Under the pieces are notes generated by a model, which searched no databases, was not told the origin of the DNA, and saw nothing but the letters and a program-made list of their open reading frames with translations. Source: Glycomyces tritici (GTDB lineage Bacteria; Actinomycetota; Actinomycetes; Mycobacteriales; Micromonosporaceae). Taken from it: a stretch of 64,000 nt of DNA. The position numbers and the translations under genes are program-made. Shown here piece after piece: positions 26,748 to 34,282 of the stretch; positions within the stretch are counted from its first letter, which is position 1; each line of letters begins with the position of its first letter. The stretch spans positions 124,001 to 188,000 of the forward strand of contig NZ_JAUEMJ010000004.1 in NCBI RefSeq assembly GCF_030403505.1, written 5' to 3'.

Positions 26748-26761
26748 CCTGGCTAGCCAGG
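26748..26761. promoter_or_regulatory. Operator O1, CCTGGCTAGCCAGG
   Basis: A perfect 14-base palindrome 16 bases before the start of the KorSA-like gene. It shares the core TGGCTAGCCA with two further sites to the right and is probably the autoregulatory site. Confidence 0.75.
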
Positions 26762-26784
26762 ATGGAAATTTCTGACCCAAGTGG

Positions 26785-26813
26785 TTGACATGGCTAGCCA
26801 AGCTCCGTATGGT
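26785..26813 (+). promoter_or_regulatory. Promoter of the transfer operon with operator O2 in its spacer
   Basis: TTGACA (26785–26790) and TATGGT (26808–26813) are separated by 17 bases. The spacer opens with the palindrome TGGCTAGCCA (26791–26800). A repressor bound there would exclude RNA polymerase. Confidence 0.75.
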
Positions 26814-26823
26814 GATGGATAAC

Positions 26824-26843
26824 CAACCTGGCTAGCCAGGTTG
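26824..26843. promoter_or_regulatory. Operator O3, 20-base perfect palindrome
   Basis: CAACCTGG-CTAG-CCAGGTTG is the longest of the three sites and lies just after the expected transcription start. Centres of O1, O2 and O3 are about 41 and 38 bases apart, near multiples of a helical turn, so bound repressors could lie on one face of the DNA. Confidence 0.75.
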
Positions 26844-26895
26844 TACAGGACATCTCCTGATGTCCTCCGTCCGCCAAGGCACCACTGGAGTTCTC

Positions 26896-27519
26896 ATGTT
26901 CAACGTCACCGTCCAAAATGGTCCCGACGCCACCGACCCGCGCTCGATCGACTGGCCCCTGCGCCAGTCCCGCGCCGTGGTCGGCTTCGACCTCGACGCC
27001 TCCGGCCTCCCCCTCAACCCCCTGGAGCCCTACCTCCCCGAGGGCCGGGGCGAGCTGTGGCACTGGGGCGAAGCAGTCGCGGCCGACGCGATCGTGTTCA
27101 ACACCGACGCCGCCGGATTCCGCGAACTCCTGATGATCGAACGCGACGACAACCACGGCTACGCCCTCCCCGGCGGATGCCTCGACGCCGACGAGACCCC
27201 GCTCGACGCCGTCTCCCGCGAGCTGACCGAGGAAACCGGCCTCGCGCTCTCCCCCTCGGCGTTCGCGATGCAGCACGCCCGGTACGTCACCGACCCCCGC
27301 GCGGGCCGCCACGCCTGGATGGTCACCATCCCCGGCATCGCCCACCTCCACATGGCCACCCCGCCCGCCGTCGTCGGCACCGACGACGCCCGCCGGGCCC
27401 TGTGGCTGCCCGCAGGCTCCTACGCCCAGCTGGAGGCCGCCGTGCGCTCCCGAGGCGGACGCGTCTTCGCCGCCCACGCCCAGATGCTCCACGACCTCCT
27501 GGAACTTGCCCACGCCTGA
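26896..27519 (+). CDS. Nudix hydrolase, Pif-like
   Basis: 207 residues from the ATG at 26896, which has CTGGAG five bases upstream and the CCGTCCGCCA leader motif 19 bases upstream; an in-frame ATG at 26860 is the alternative. The Nudix box is complete at about residues 94–116: GCLDADE, seven residues, then REL-x-EE-x-GL. In pSAM2 the Nudix protein Pif prevents redundant transfer into cells already holding the element. The gene position, first in the operon after the KorSA-type operators, supports a similar immunity role. The substrate is unknown. Confidence 0.87.
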   Translation: MFNVTVQNGPDATDPRSIDWPLRQSRAVVGFDLDASGLPLNPLEPYLPEGRGELWHWGEAVAADAIVFNTDAAGFRELLMIERDDNHGYALPGGCLDADETPLDAVSRELTEETGLALSPSAFAMQHARYVTDPRAGRHAWMVTIPGIAHLHMATPPAVVGTDDARRALWLPAGSYAQLEAAVRSRGGRVFAAHAQMLHDLLELAHA

Positions 27520-27531
27520 GTGGCGAAACGC

Positions 27532-27550
27532 GGCCCCGCGCAGCGGGGCC
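27532..27550 (+). terminator. Intergenic hairpin after the Nudix gene
   Basis: Stem GGCCCCGC/GCGGGGCC with loop GCA, 13 bases after the stop codon. There is no U-run, and genes continue closely downstream, so it may be a partial terminator or an mRNA-stability element. A related hairpin (27785–27802) follows the next gene. Confidence 0.4.
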
Positions 27551-27612
27551 CGCGTCCGGGCCCGGGTGGCTCCCGGCCCGCTGACGAGCCAGCCAGAGGA
27601 GAGGACACCGAC

Positions 27613-27771
27613 ATGGGTTTTTTCAAGGCCATCGAGCCGCCGCGCGACAACTCCGACCGGGAGTGGAAGCGGTACGCGAGCGACCGCAAGGAGGCCAACA
27701 AGGCCGCTACGCGCGAGATCGAGCGGCAACGGCTGGAGCGAGCGCGCAACTGCCAGTTCGGCGAGGACTGA
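27613..27771 (+). CDS. Small charged protein of the element, 52 aa
   Basis: The ATG at 27613 follows a GAGGAGAGGAC ribosome site and gives 52 residues: MGFFKAIEPPRDNSDREWK, then an Arg/Lys/Glu-rich helix (ASDRKEANKAATREIERQRLERAR). It looks like a single amphipathic or coiled-coil helix. Proteins starting in this way are common as the first small gene of Streptomyces transfer operons, but no function is known. A longer frame upstream is not supported by a ribosome site. Confidence 0.6.
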   Translation: MGFFKAIEPPRDNSDREWKRYASDRKEANKAATREIERQRLERARNCQFGED

Positions 27772-27784
27772 CCGGCGAAACGGC

Positions 27785-27802
27785 CGGGCCCTGCGGGGCC
27801 CG
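27785..27802 (+). terminator. Intergenic hairpin after the small charged gene
   Basis: Stem CGGGCCC/GGGCCCG with loop TGCG, 13 bases after the stop codon at 27771. It occupies the same position relative to its gene as the hairpin at 27532–27550. Confidence 0.4.
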
Positions 27803-27886
27803 TGCTGTCCGGGTGAGGGTGGCTCCCTCCCCGCTGAAGAGCCAAGCCAATCCCGTCCGCCAAGACACCGCCTGGGGAGGCACACC

Positions 27887-28105
27887 ATGACCACCGCAAT
27901 TGCCACACCGGACTGGTTCGACAAGGAGCCCACGTTCGCCGACCTCGACGCGATTGAGATCGAGTGGCCCCGGATCGAGCGCGACCTGGCCGAGCTGGAA
28001 CACGCGCTCACCGGTCCCTCGCCGGAGCGGTTCGTCGTCTTCGACGTTGACCGCGCCCTCGGCGACACCACCGCGCCCGGCTTCCCGACCTTCTCTCTCT
28101 CGTAA
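27887..28105 (+). CDS. Small acidic protein of the element, 72 aa
   Basis: The ATG at 27887 has GGGGAGG six bases upstream. The 72-residue product, with segments WFDKEPTFADLDAIEIEWPRIERDLAELEHAL and RFVVFDVDRALGD, is acidic, without membrane helices, and ends TAPGFPTFSLS. I do not recognise it. It lies 13 bases before the Spd-like gene and belongs to the transfer operon. Confidence 0.6.
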   Translation: MTTAIATPDWFDKEPTFADLDAIEIEWPRIERDLAELEHALTGPSPERFVVFDVDRALGDTTAPGFPTFSLS

Positions 28106-28118
28106 GGGGTGAGCACTG

Positions 28119-28955
28119 ATGACGATGACTACCACGCGCAGCGCCTACCCGGCCCCGGTCCAGGACTTGGTGCCGCAGGCCCGGGCCCTGGCTGACGAAC
28201 TGGGTTCGCTGCCCTCACGCAACCAGCTCAAGGCCCGCCTGCGCATCGGCGCACCCAAGGCGAACGCGGTCCTGGCCGAACTGGACGGCTACGTCCCGAA
28301 CCCGCCCGAGACCGACGAGACCACCGCACCGGTTCCGGTCGAACCCGCCGCCGTCGCGGTCCTCGCCGGACCCGCCGAGACCGAAGTACCCGAGGCCGCG
28401 CCCGTGGCCGACGCGGCCGAGGTCGTGGCGGACCCGCAGGACGCGACCCTCGCAGACCCGGTTGCGCCCGTCGCTGAGGCGGACGCCGACACGGTTACCG
28501 AGACCGGTTCTGTCCCGGAGGCGAAGCCGCGCAAGCGGTTGGCGACCTGGCCCGTTCTGCTGCTCATGCTCCCGGCCACGGTCGCTATCTGGTCGGGCTG
28601 GGTGGGCCTGGGTCAGCTCGCCGGGTTCGGACCCGTGCACCCGCTCCCGGGCATCGCGGACGGGTTCGTGATCGACACGTCGATCACGCTCCCGATCGGC
28701 ATGGAGACCTACTCCGCGTACGCCCTCTACGTCTGGCTGTCCGGCCGGGCCGGGGCCAAGGCCATCGCGTTCGCCCGCATCTCGGCACTCACGGCTCTGT
28801 CCATCGGCGCGGCCGGACAGATCGCCTACCACCTGATGTCGGCCGCGAACGTCCCTGCGGCGCACCCGATCATCACCGCCGCCGTCGCTTGCATCCCTGT
28901 CGCCGTCCTCGGCCTCGGCGCCGCCCTGGCGCACCTGGTCAAGGAAGACAACTAG
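28119..28955 (+). CDS. Spd-like membrane protein with N-terminal helix-turn-helix (DUF2637 type)
   Basis: 278 residues. Residues 1–60 form a helix-turn-helix-like segment (ALADELGSLPSRNQLKARLRIGAPKANAVLAEL). A long Ala/Val/Glu/Pro linker (about 65–135) follows, then four membrane helices: WPVLLLMLPATVAIWSGW, a loop with FGPVHPLPGI, METYSAYALYVWLSG, ISALTALSIGAAGQIAYHL and IITAAVACIPVAVLGLGAAL. This plan matches spread (Spd) proteins of AICEs, which help move transferred DNA between mycelial compartments. It directly precedes the TraB-like translocase gene. Confidence 0.78.
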   Translation: MTMTTTRSAYPAPVQDLVPQARALADELGSLPSRNQLKARLRIGAPKANAVLAELDGYVPNPPETDETTAPVPVEPAAVAVLAGPAETEVPEAAPVADAAEVVADPQDATLADPVAPVAEADADTVTETGSVPEAKPRKRLATWPVLLLMLPATVAIWSGWVGLGQLAGFGPVHPLPGIADGFVIDTSITLPIGMETYSAYALYVWLSGRAGAKAIAFARISALTALSIGAAGQIAYHLMSAANVPAAHPIITAAVACIPVAVLGLGAALAHLVKEDN

Positions 28956-29036
28956 CCAACTCCTCTGGTGGGGCCGGGTCAGCTGCTCGGCTCGGTCCCA
29001 CCGCTACCGCTCCGAACTGGAAGGGAGCCAACGACA

Positions 29037-31169
29037 ATGACTATTGAGAACTTCGACTGGCAGGCCCGCGAGGCCGAACTCAAGGCAAACAAGGCCGCAC
29101 TCGAGATCGAGACGATCGAGCCTGACGAGGGCGACCGCGCCGACGCCGGCACGGTCCTCGTGGACGACCCGACTTTGCACGCGGCCTGGGATGCCCCGAC
29201 CGATGACCGGCGCGCGCCGATCCTCCCGGCATGGGTCCTGTCGCGGTCCGGTCTGGCCGCCGAGCTGACCCGGTTGGCACGCCTGACGGCGTACCGGTGT
29301 GGCTACCACGGTGTGCGCGTACCGCTCTACGGCCTGCGCCTTGCGGGTTGGGCCCCGGTCGGTACGGCCCGTGCGATCGGTACGGTCTGGCGCTGGGCCT
29401 CCGACCAGGAAGGCCGACCGGCCAGGTCGGATGCGGTGGCCGGTCACGACTGGCAGGCCTACCAGTCGCTCGCCAAGCTCCGCGACCGCCGGGTGCGGTT
29501 CCGCGGCATGGTGACCGCAACCGCCGGGGCCGGTCTCGTCGGCGCGGGCCTGTACCTCGGCCTGGCCACGCCCGACCCGATCGCCTGGGGCGCGCTCGGT
29601 ACGACCGTGGCCGGGCTCGGCCTGGCCGGGAAACCCGCCGACAAGCCGCTCGTCACCCGCGCCGTGGTCAAGGCAAAGCTGCGCCCGCTGACCTCGCCCA
29701 TGGTCGAGAAAGCCTTGTCCCGCATCGGCATCGCTGCCCTGTCGGCCATGTTCAAGGGCGGGGAGAGCGTGCACTGGGTGGACCCGATCATCCGCGACGG
29801 GGCGGGTTGGCGGGCCGTCCTTGACCTGCCCGCCGGGACCACTGCCGTTGAGGTGATCGACCGGCGCGACAAGCTCGCCGCCGCCCTCGCCCGGCCCCTG
29901 GGCTGCGTGTGGCCCGAAGGCCAGTCCGACGCGCACCCGGGCCGCCTGGTCCTCTGGGTCGGGGACACCGACCTGGCCGATGCCAAGGCCGTCACCTGGC
30001 CGCTCGCGCGGTCGGGCACCGTCGACCTGTTCCAGCCGTTCCCGCTCGGCGTCGACCCGCGCGGCCAGGCGGTCACGGGTGAGCTGATGTTCACGAACTG
30101 GCTGGTCGGTTCGATCCCGGGCATGGGCAAGACGTTCCTGGTCAAGCTCCCGGTCCTGGCCGCTGGGCTCGACGCCCGCGCCGAGGTCCAGGTCTTCGAA
30201 CTCAAGGGCACCGGTGACCTCGCCTTCGCCGAGCAGTACGCCACCCGCTACGCGTCCGGCGCCGACGACGACGAGATCGAGGCCGCGCTGATTGCGTTGC
30301 GGGACTTGCGGAACGAGTGCAAGAAGCGGGCCCGGATCATCAAGGACCTGCCCCGCGACATCTGCCCGGAGAACAAGGTCACGCCCGAACTGGCGTCCCG
30401 CAAGGTCCTCGGCCTGCACCCCCTCGTGGTCGCGATCGATGAGTGCCAGGAGCTGTTCAGCCACGCCGAGTTCGGGAAGGAGGCCGCCGAGCTGGCCGAG
30501 AAGATCGTCAAGCTCGGCCGCGCCCTCGGCGTCATCCTCATCCTCGCTACCCAACGGCCCGACAAGGACTCCCTGCCGACCGGTGTCTCGGCGAACGTGG
30601 GGACGCGGGCGTGCCTGCGGGTCATGGGCCAGGTCGAGAACGACATGATCCTCGGCACCTCGGCCTACAAGAACGGCATCCGCGCCACCATGTTCACCAA
30701 GCGCGACCGGGGCGTGTTCTACCTGGTCGGCGCCGCCGACGAGCCACTGATCGTCAAGGGCGCGTTCGTCGACGGGCCCAAGAGTGACGCCATCGCCGCC
30801 AGGGCCCGCGCGCTCCGCATCGAACGTGGCACGCTCACCGGCCACGCCGCCGGACAGGCCACCACGGTCGCCGTGGAGCCCGCGCACAACGTCTTGGACG
30901 ACCTGCACGCCGTCTGGCCTGCAGGGGAGGCGAACGTCTGGAACTCGACCCTGGTCGGCCGCCTCGCCGAGCTGCGGCCCGATGTCTACGGGCTGTGGGC
31001 CGATCTGGAGGACACCGCCAAGACCGAGGCGCTGACCGCCGCCGTCAAGCCCTACGGCCTATCGACCAAGGGCGTGGGCCGCCGTGTCGGCGGCGAAGTC
31101 GTCAACCGGCGCGGCCTCGCCAAAACCGACCTCGACACGGCCCGCGAGGGCCGATCCGGGGGCCGATAA
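29037..31169 (+). CDS. FtsK/SpoIIIE-type DNA translocase (TraB/TraSA type)
   Basis: 710 residues from the ATG at 29037, preceded by AAGGGAG. The N-terminal third has one or two membrane helices (about 160–200, TATAGAGLVGAGLYLGLAT). The motor domain shows Walker A GSIPGMGKT at residue 358, Walker B LVVAIDECQEL near 463–473 and the sensor ATQRPDKDSLPTGVSANVGTR. The C-terminal 70 residues form a winged-helix-like gamma domain (KTEALTAAVKPYGLSTKGVGRR) that in TraB reads the transfer recognition sequences. This protein alone pumps double-stranded element DNA into the recipient. Repeats just after the gene are candidate target sites. Confidence 0.9.
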   Translation: MTIENFDWQAREAELKANKAALEIETIEPDEGDRADAGTVLVDDPTLHAAWDAPTDDRRAPILPAWVLSRSGLAAELTRLARLTAYRCGYHGVRVPLYGLRLAGWAPVGTARAIGTVWRWASDQEGRPARSDAVAGHDWQAYQSLAKLRDRRVRFRGMVTATAGAGLVGAGLYLGLATPDPIAWGALGTTVAGLGLAGKPADKPLVTRAVVKAKLRPLTSPMVEKALSRIGIAALSAMFKGGESVHWVDPIIRDGAGWRAVLDLPAGTTAVEVIDRRDKLAAALARPLGCVWPEGQSDAHPGRLVLWVGDTDLADAKAVTWPLARSGTVDLFQPFPLGVDPRGQAVTGELMFTNWLVGSIPGMGKTFLVKLPVLAAGLDARAEVQVFELKGTGDLAFAEQYATRYASGADDDEIEAALIALRDLRNECKKRARIIKDLPRDICPENKVTPELASRKVLGLHPLVVAIDECQELFSHAEFGKEAAELAEKIVKLGRALGVILILATQRPDKDSLPTGVSANVGTRACLRVMGQVENDMILGTSAYKNGIRATMFTKRDRGVFYLVGAADEPLIVKGAFVDGPKSDAIAARARALRIERGTLTGHAAGQATTVAVEPAHNVLDDLHAVWPAGEANVWNSTLVGRLAELRPDVYGLWADLEDTAKTEALTAAVKPYGLSTKGVGRRVGGEVVNRRGLAKTDLDTAREGRSGGR

Positions 31170-31173
31170 GGGC

Positions 31174-31259
31174 CGCTAACGCTAGCGGGCCCTGCGCTAA
31201 CGATAGCGGGCCCGCTAGCGGACAACACATCACCTGATCAGGGCGTTAGCCGCTAGCGC
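31174..31259. repeat. Repeats after the translocase gene, candidate clt/transfer locus
   Basis: Two 19-base direct repeats, CGCTAACGMTAGCGGGCCC (31174–31192 and 31195–31213), differ in one base and are 21 bases apart. The second runs into the palindrome TAGCGGGCCCGCTA (31204–31217). A further palindrome CCTGATCAGG (31233–31242) and TTAGCCGCTAGCG (31246–31258) follow. In related plasmids the clt locus bound by TraB lies at the end of the traB gene. A transcription terminator is the alternative reading. Confidence 0.6.
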
Positions 31260-31301
31260 CCCTCCCTGACCTCACCCAAAAACACGCTGAAAGGGGCTCC
31301 C

Positions 31302-31517
31302 GTGACCCTCCCGCTCGCCGCTATCGCCCTCGGCCTCGCCGCCGCCTACGCCTTCCGCCTATGGGCCTTCCCCTACGGCCGGTGCATCTGGTGCCGAGGC
31401 GACGGCATCCGAGGCGGCACCTACTGCCGCCGCTGCGACGGCTCCGGCCGCCGGGTGCGCCTCGGCCGCCGCATCCACGACCGCATCCGCCGCGAATACC
31501 GCAACGGCACCCGCTAA
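31302..31517 (+). CDS. Small membrane-anchored zinc-finger-like protein
   Basis: 71 residues from a GTG with AAAGGGG upstream. An N-terminal hydrophobic helix (about 3–18) is followed by CIWCRGDGIRGGTYCRRCDGSGRR, two CxxC-x-G-x-G units as in the zinc-binding cysteine-rich domain of DnaJ. The tail is strongly basic (RRVRLGRRIHDRIRREYR). It could bind nucleic acid or a protein at the membrane. Similar small proteins occur in AICE operons without known function. Confidence 0.7.
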   Translation: MTLPLAAIALGLAAAYAFRLWAFPYGRCIWCRGDGIRGGTYCRRCDGSGRRVRLGRRIHDRIRREYRNGTR

Positions 31518-31553
31518 CCCGTCCGCCACCGCAACCCGAAGGAGCACACCACC

Positions 31554-31994
31554 ATGAGCCTGACCGAACCCGCTGGCTACCTGCCGAACGCGCTCATCGC
31601 CGACATCGACGGGACCGTGGCCCTCATGGGCGACCGCGATCCCTACGACGAGACGCGCGTCCTGGACGACCAGCCGAACGTCGAAGTCGTCCGCCTGGTC
31701 ACCGTCCTGGCGATGAACGGCTACCGCATCGTGTTCGTCTCCGGTCGCACCGAGGCGTGCCGCGAGGACACCGAGACCTGGCTCCACCGCCAATTCCCGT
31801 TCTACTTCAGCGCCCTCCACATGCGCGCCATCGGCGACAAGCGCCGCGATGCCGAGGTCAAGACCGAGATCTACCGCGAGCGGATCGAACCGCACTTCAA
31901 CGTCCGTTGGGTCTTCGACGACCGCAACCAGACCGTGGCCGCTTGGCGCGCGCTCGGCCTCACCTGCCTCCAAGTCGCCCCCGGCGACTTCTAA
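31554..31994 (+). CDS. Polynucleotide 3'-phosphatase-like HAD protein
   Basis: 146 residues. It resembles the phosphatase half of phage T4 polynucleotide kinase: motif I ADIDGTVALMGDRDPYD (Asp 17, Asp 19), the DDQPNVEVVRLVTVLAMNGYRIVFVSGRTEACREDTETWL segment, and the acidic motif VFDDRNQTVAAWRALG. There is no kinase P-loop, so it is a stand-alone phosphatase. Such an enzyme clears 3'-phosphates from DNA or RNA ends. In the element it could process ends during replication or repair nicked tRNA; both ideas are inference. GAAGGAG precedes the ATG and the leader motif CCGTCCGCCA lies 25 bases upstream. Confidence 0.8.
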   Translation: MSLTEPAGYLPNALIADIDGTVALMGDRDPYDETRVLDDQPNVEVVRLVTVLAMNGYRIVFVSGRTEACREDTETWLHRQFPFYFSALHMRAIGDKRRDAEVKTEIYRERIEPHFNVRWVFDDRNQTVAAWRALGLTCLQVAPGDF

Positions 31995-32055
31995 GCACCG
32001 CACCACCGGGGCCGCCGCACGGCGGCCCCGGCCCCTAGGAAGGACACCGAATGTC

Positions 32056-33975
32056 ATGAAGCCCAAGAACCCGAACCACCAGGCAGAGCAAGCCGTTCTC
32101 GGCGCGGCCATGCTCGACGCCGCCACCGTGCCCGCCCTCGCCGCCCTGGTCGACGCCGGATCGTTCGACGAGCCCCGCCACGGCCTCATCTGGGACGCCA
32201 TCGCCGCCCAACACGTCACAGGCGAGCCCACCGCCGCCACGGCCGTCGCGCTCCGGCTCGACGCCGAAGGCGATCTCAAGAAGATCGGCGGCGGCCCCTA
32301 CCTGTACGACCTCGTGGCCGCCGCCCCGGCCGCCGCCTCCGGTGAGTACTACGCCGGCAAAGTCGCCGACGCCGCCAAGCGCCGCGCCATCAAGGTCGCC
32401 GCCGCGCAGATCAACCAGCTCGGCGACAAGACCGGCGAACCCGTCGCCGCCGTCCTCGCCCGCTCCCGCGCCTTCCTCGACAGCATCGAAGGAGCGGGCG
32501 AAGAATGGCCCGCCCCGGTGCCGCTGACCGAGGCCCGCGCGCTCCCGGTGTTCCCGGCCGCGTGCCTGCCCGACTGGCTGGGCGCGATGGTCGATGCCGT
32601 GGCCGAGGCCACCCAGACACCGACCGACCTCGCCGGTTCGATCGCCCTCGCCGCGCTGTCGACGGCCGCGCAGGGCCGGGTACACGTCCAAGCCGGGCCC
32701 GACTGGATCGAACCGTGCAACCTGTTCACCTGCTGCGCACTCCCCCCAGGCAACCGGAAATCGTCGGTGTTCGCGGCGATGGTCCGCCCGATCCTGGAAG
32801 CCGAGGCCGAACTAGCCGAGGCCGCCCGGCCCCGCATCATCGAAGCGATCACCGAAGCCGAGATCGCCAAGCGCGCCGCCGAGCAAGCCCTGGCCGTCGC
32901 GTCCAAGAACCCCGGTGACCCCGATGCGGCGAACGGGGCGAAGTCGGCCGCGATGGAAGCGGACGCCGTTCGTATCCCGTTGCAGCCGAAGCTGGTCGCC
33001 GACGACATCACGCCCGAGGCCGCCAAGTCCCTGCTCGCCGAGCAGGACGGGCGCCTGGCGATCCTGTCCGCTGAGGGCGGGATCTTCGCGACCATCGCGG
33101 GCCGCTACTCCGGCGTGCCGGACTTGGACGTGTTCCTCAAGGGCCACGCCGGGGACATGCTGCGCGTGATCCGCAAGTCGGCCCCGGCCGAGTACGTGGC
33201 CGCTCCCGCGCTGACGCTCGGCCTCGCCGTGCAGCCCGAGGTGTTGCGCGAGGCCGCGCGGATGCCCGGGTTCGAGGACCGGGGGCTGATGGCGCGGTTC
33301 CTGTTCACGCTCCCGACTTCCCGGGTGGGGTTCCGCAACCCGTCACCGGCCGCCGTCCCGGGCGCGGTGAAGGCCACCTACGGGCGCAAGGTCGCCGGGC
33401 TCGTCCACACCATGCACCACCGCTCTGAGGCAACGGTCCTGGAACTGACCGCCGAGGCGCGCGCGCGAGTGGTCGCCCTGGAGGCCGAACGGGAACCGCG
33501 CCTGGGCCCCGGTGGCGAGTGGGAGCCGATCCTGAACTGGGCCAACAAGTGGACCGGTGCCGTGGTCCGCATCGCGGGCCTGCTCCACATGGCCCGCTAC
33601 CCCACCAGCGGCCATGCCGCGCCCGTCGAAGCCGACACGATCGACGCCGCCACGATCCTGGGCTACTACTTCGCCGACCACGCACTCGGCGTCCGGTCCT
33701 ACATGGGCGTGGGCGCCGAAGTCGGCCCCGCGGCCGAACTGCTCGACTGGCTGACCCGCCACGGCAAGCCCGGCCTCAGCGTCCGAGACATGTACCGAGG
33801 CGTCCGAGGCCGCCGCTCCCTCGGCACGGCCGCCGCCGTCCGCGACGCCGCCTCCCGCCTGGTCGACCACGGATACCTCCGCGAGCGGCCCCGTGCCGCC
33901 CGCAAGGGCGGGCGTCCCGCCTCGCCCCGCTACGACCTCCACCCAGACATGGGAGTGGCCGGTGACCACGCCTAG
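32056..33975 (+). CDS. Replication protein: DnaB N-terminal domain fused to DUF3987
   Basis: 639 residues from the ATG at 32056. Residues about 1–110 match the N-terminal domain of DnaB-type helicases (NHQAEQAVLGAAMLDAATVPAL, FDEPRHGLIWDAI, GGGPYLYDLVAAAPAAASGEYYAGKVADAAKRR). Residues about 170–560 are DUF3987, with a P-loop-like ALPPGNRKSSVF near 231, an ILSAEGGIF acidic strand and LTLGLAVQPEVL. The C-terminus has a winged-helix-like segment. Other AICEs use RepSA or a primase-polymerase; no such gene is seen here, so this protein is the best replication-initiator/helicase candidate. It lies just upstream of xis and int. Confidence 0.8.
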   Translation: MKPKNPNHQAEQAVLGAAMLDAATVPALAALVDAGSFDEPRHGLIWDAIAAQHVTGEPTAATAVALRLDAEGDLKKIGGGPYLYDLVAAAPAAASGEYYAGKVADAAKRRAIKVAAAQINQLGDKTGEPVAAVLARSRAFLDSIEGAGEEWPAPVPLTEARALPVFPAACLPDWLGAMVDAVAEATQTPTDLAGSIALAALSTAAQGRVHVQAGPDWIEPCNLFTCCALPPGNRKSSVFAAMVRPILEAEAELAEAARPRIIEAITEAEIAKRAAEQALAVASKNPGDPDAANGAKSAAMEADAVRIPLQPKLVADDITPEAAKSLLAEQDGRLAILSAEGGIFATIAGRYSGVPDLDVFLKGHAGDMLRVIRKSAPAEYVAAPALTLGLAVQPEVLREAARMPGFEDRGLMARFLFTLPTSRVGFRNPSPAAVPGAVKATYGRKVAGLVHTMHHRSEATVLELTAEARARVVALEAEREPRLGPGGEWEPILNWANKWTGAVVRIAGLLHMARYPTSGHAAPVEADTIDAATILGYYFADHALGVRSYMGVGAEVGPAAELLDWLTRHGKPGLSVRDMYRGVRGRRSLGTAAAVRDAASRLVDHGYLRERPRAARKGGRPASPRYDLHPDMGVAGDHA

Positions 33976-34030
33976 CAGCAAGTCACCGGCCCAAGTCCTC
34001 CCGTCCGCCAAGAAGGAAGGAACCACCAGC

Positions 34031-34282
34031 ATGACACCCACAACCGCCGCCGTCAACGCACACACCGGGCGGGCCGACCTCGACGTGGAGCCGTTCTACA
34101 CCGTTAGGGAGAGCGGCGAGATCCTCAGGATCGGCCGCAGCAAGCTCTACGAGGAGATGGCCCAAGGCAGGCTCAAGGCCATCAAGGTCGGGCGCGCGAC
34201 CCGCATCCCGGCCGAGTGGCTGAAGGACTACCGCGACCTGCTCATCGCCGAAGGCCTGGAGGCAGCACCGTGCCCGAATTGA
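34031..34282 (+). CDS. xis: Excisionase-like DNA-binding protein
   Basis: 83 residues from the ATG at 34031, preceded by GAAGGAAC and, 20 bases upstream, the leader motif CCGTCCGCCA. The core FYTVRESGEILRIGRSKLYEEMAQGRLKAIKVGRATRIPAEWLKDY is a MerR/AlpA-like winged helix-turn-helix of the excisionase type. It overlaps the integrase gene by 13 bases. It is expected to bend DNA at the attachment site and favour excision. Confidence 0.88.
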   Translation: MTPTTAAVNAHTGRADLDVEPFYTVRESGEILRIGRSKLYEEMAQGRLKAIKVGRATRIPAEWLKDYRDLLIAEGLEAAPCPN

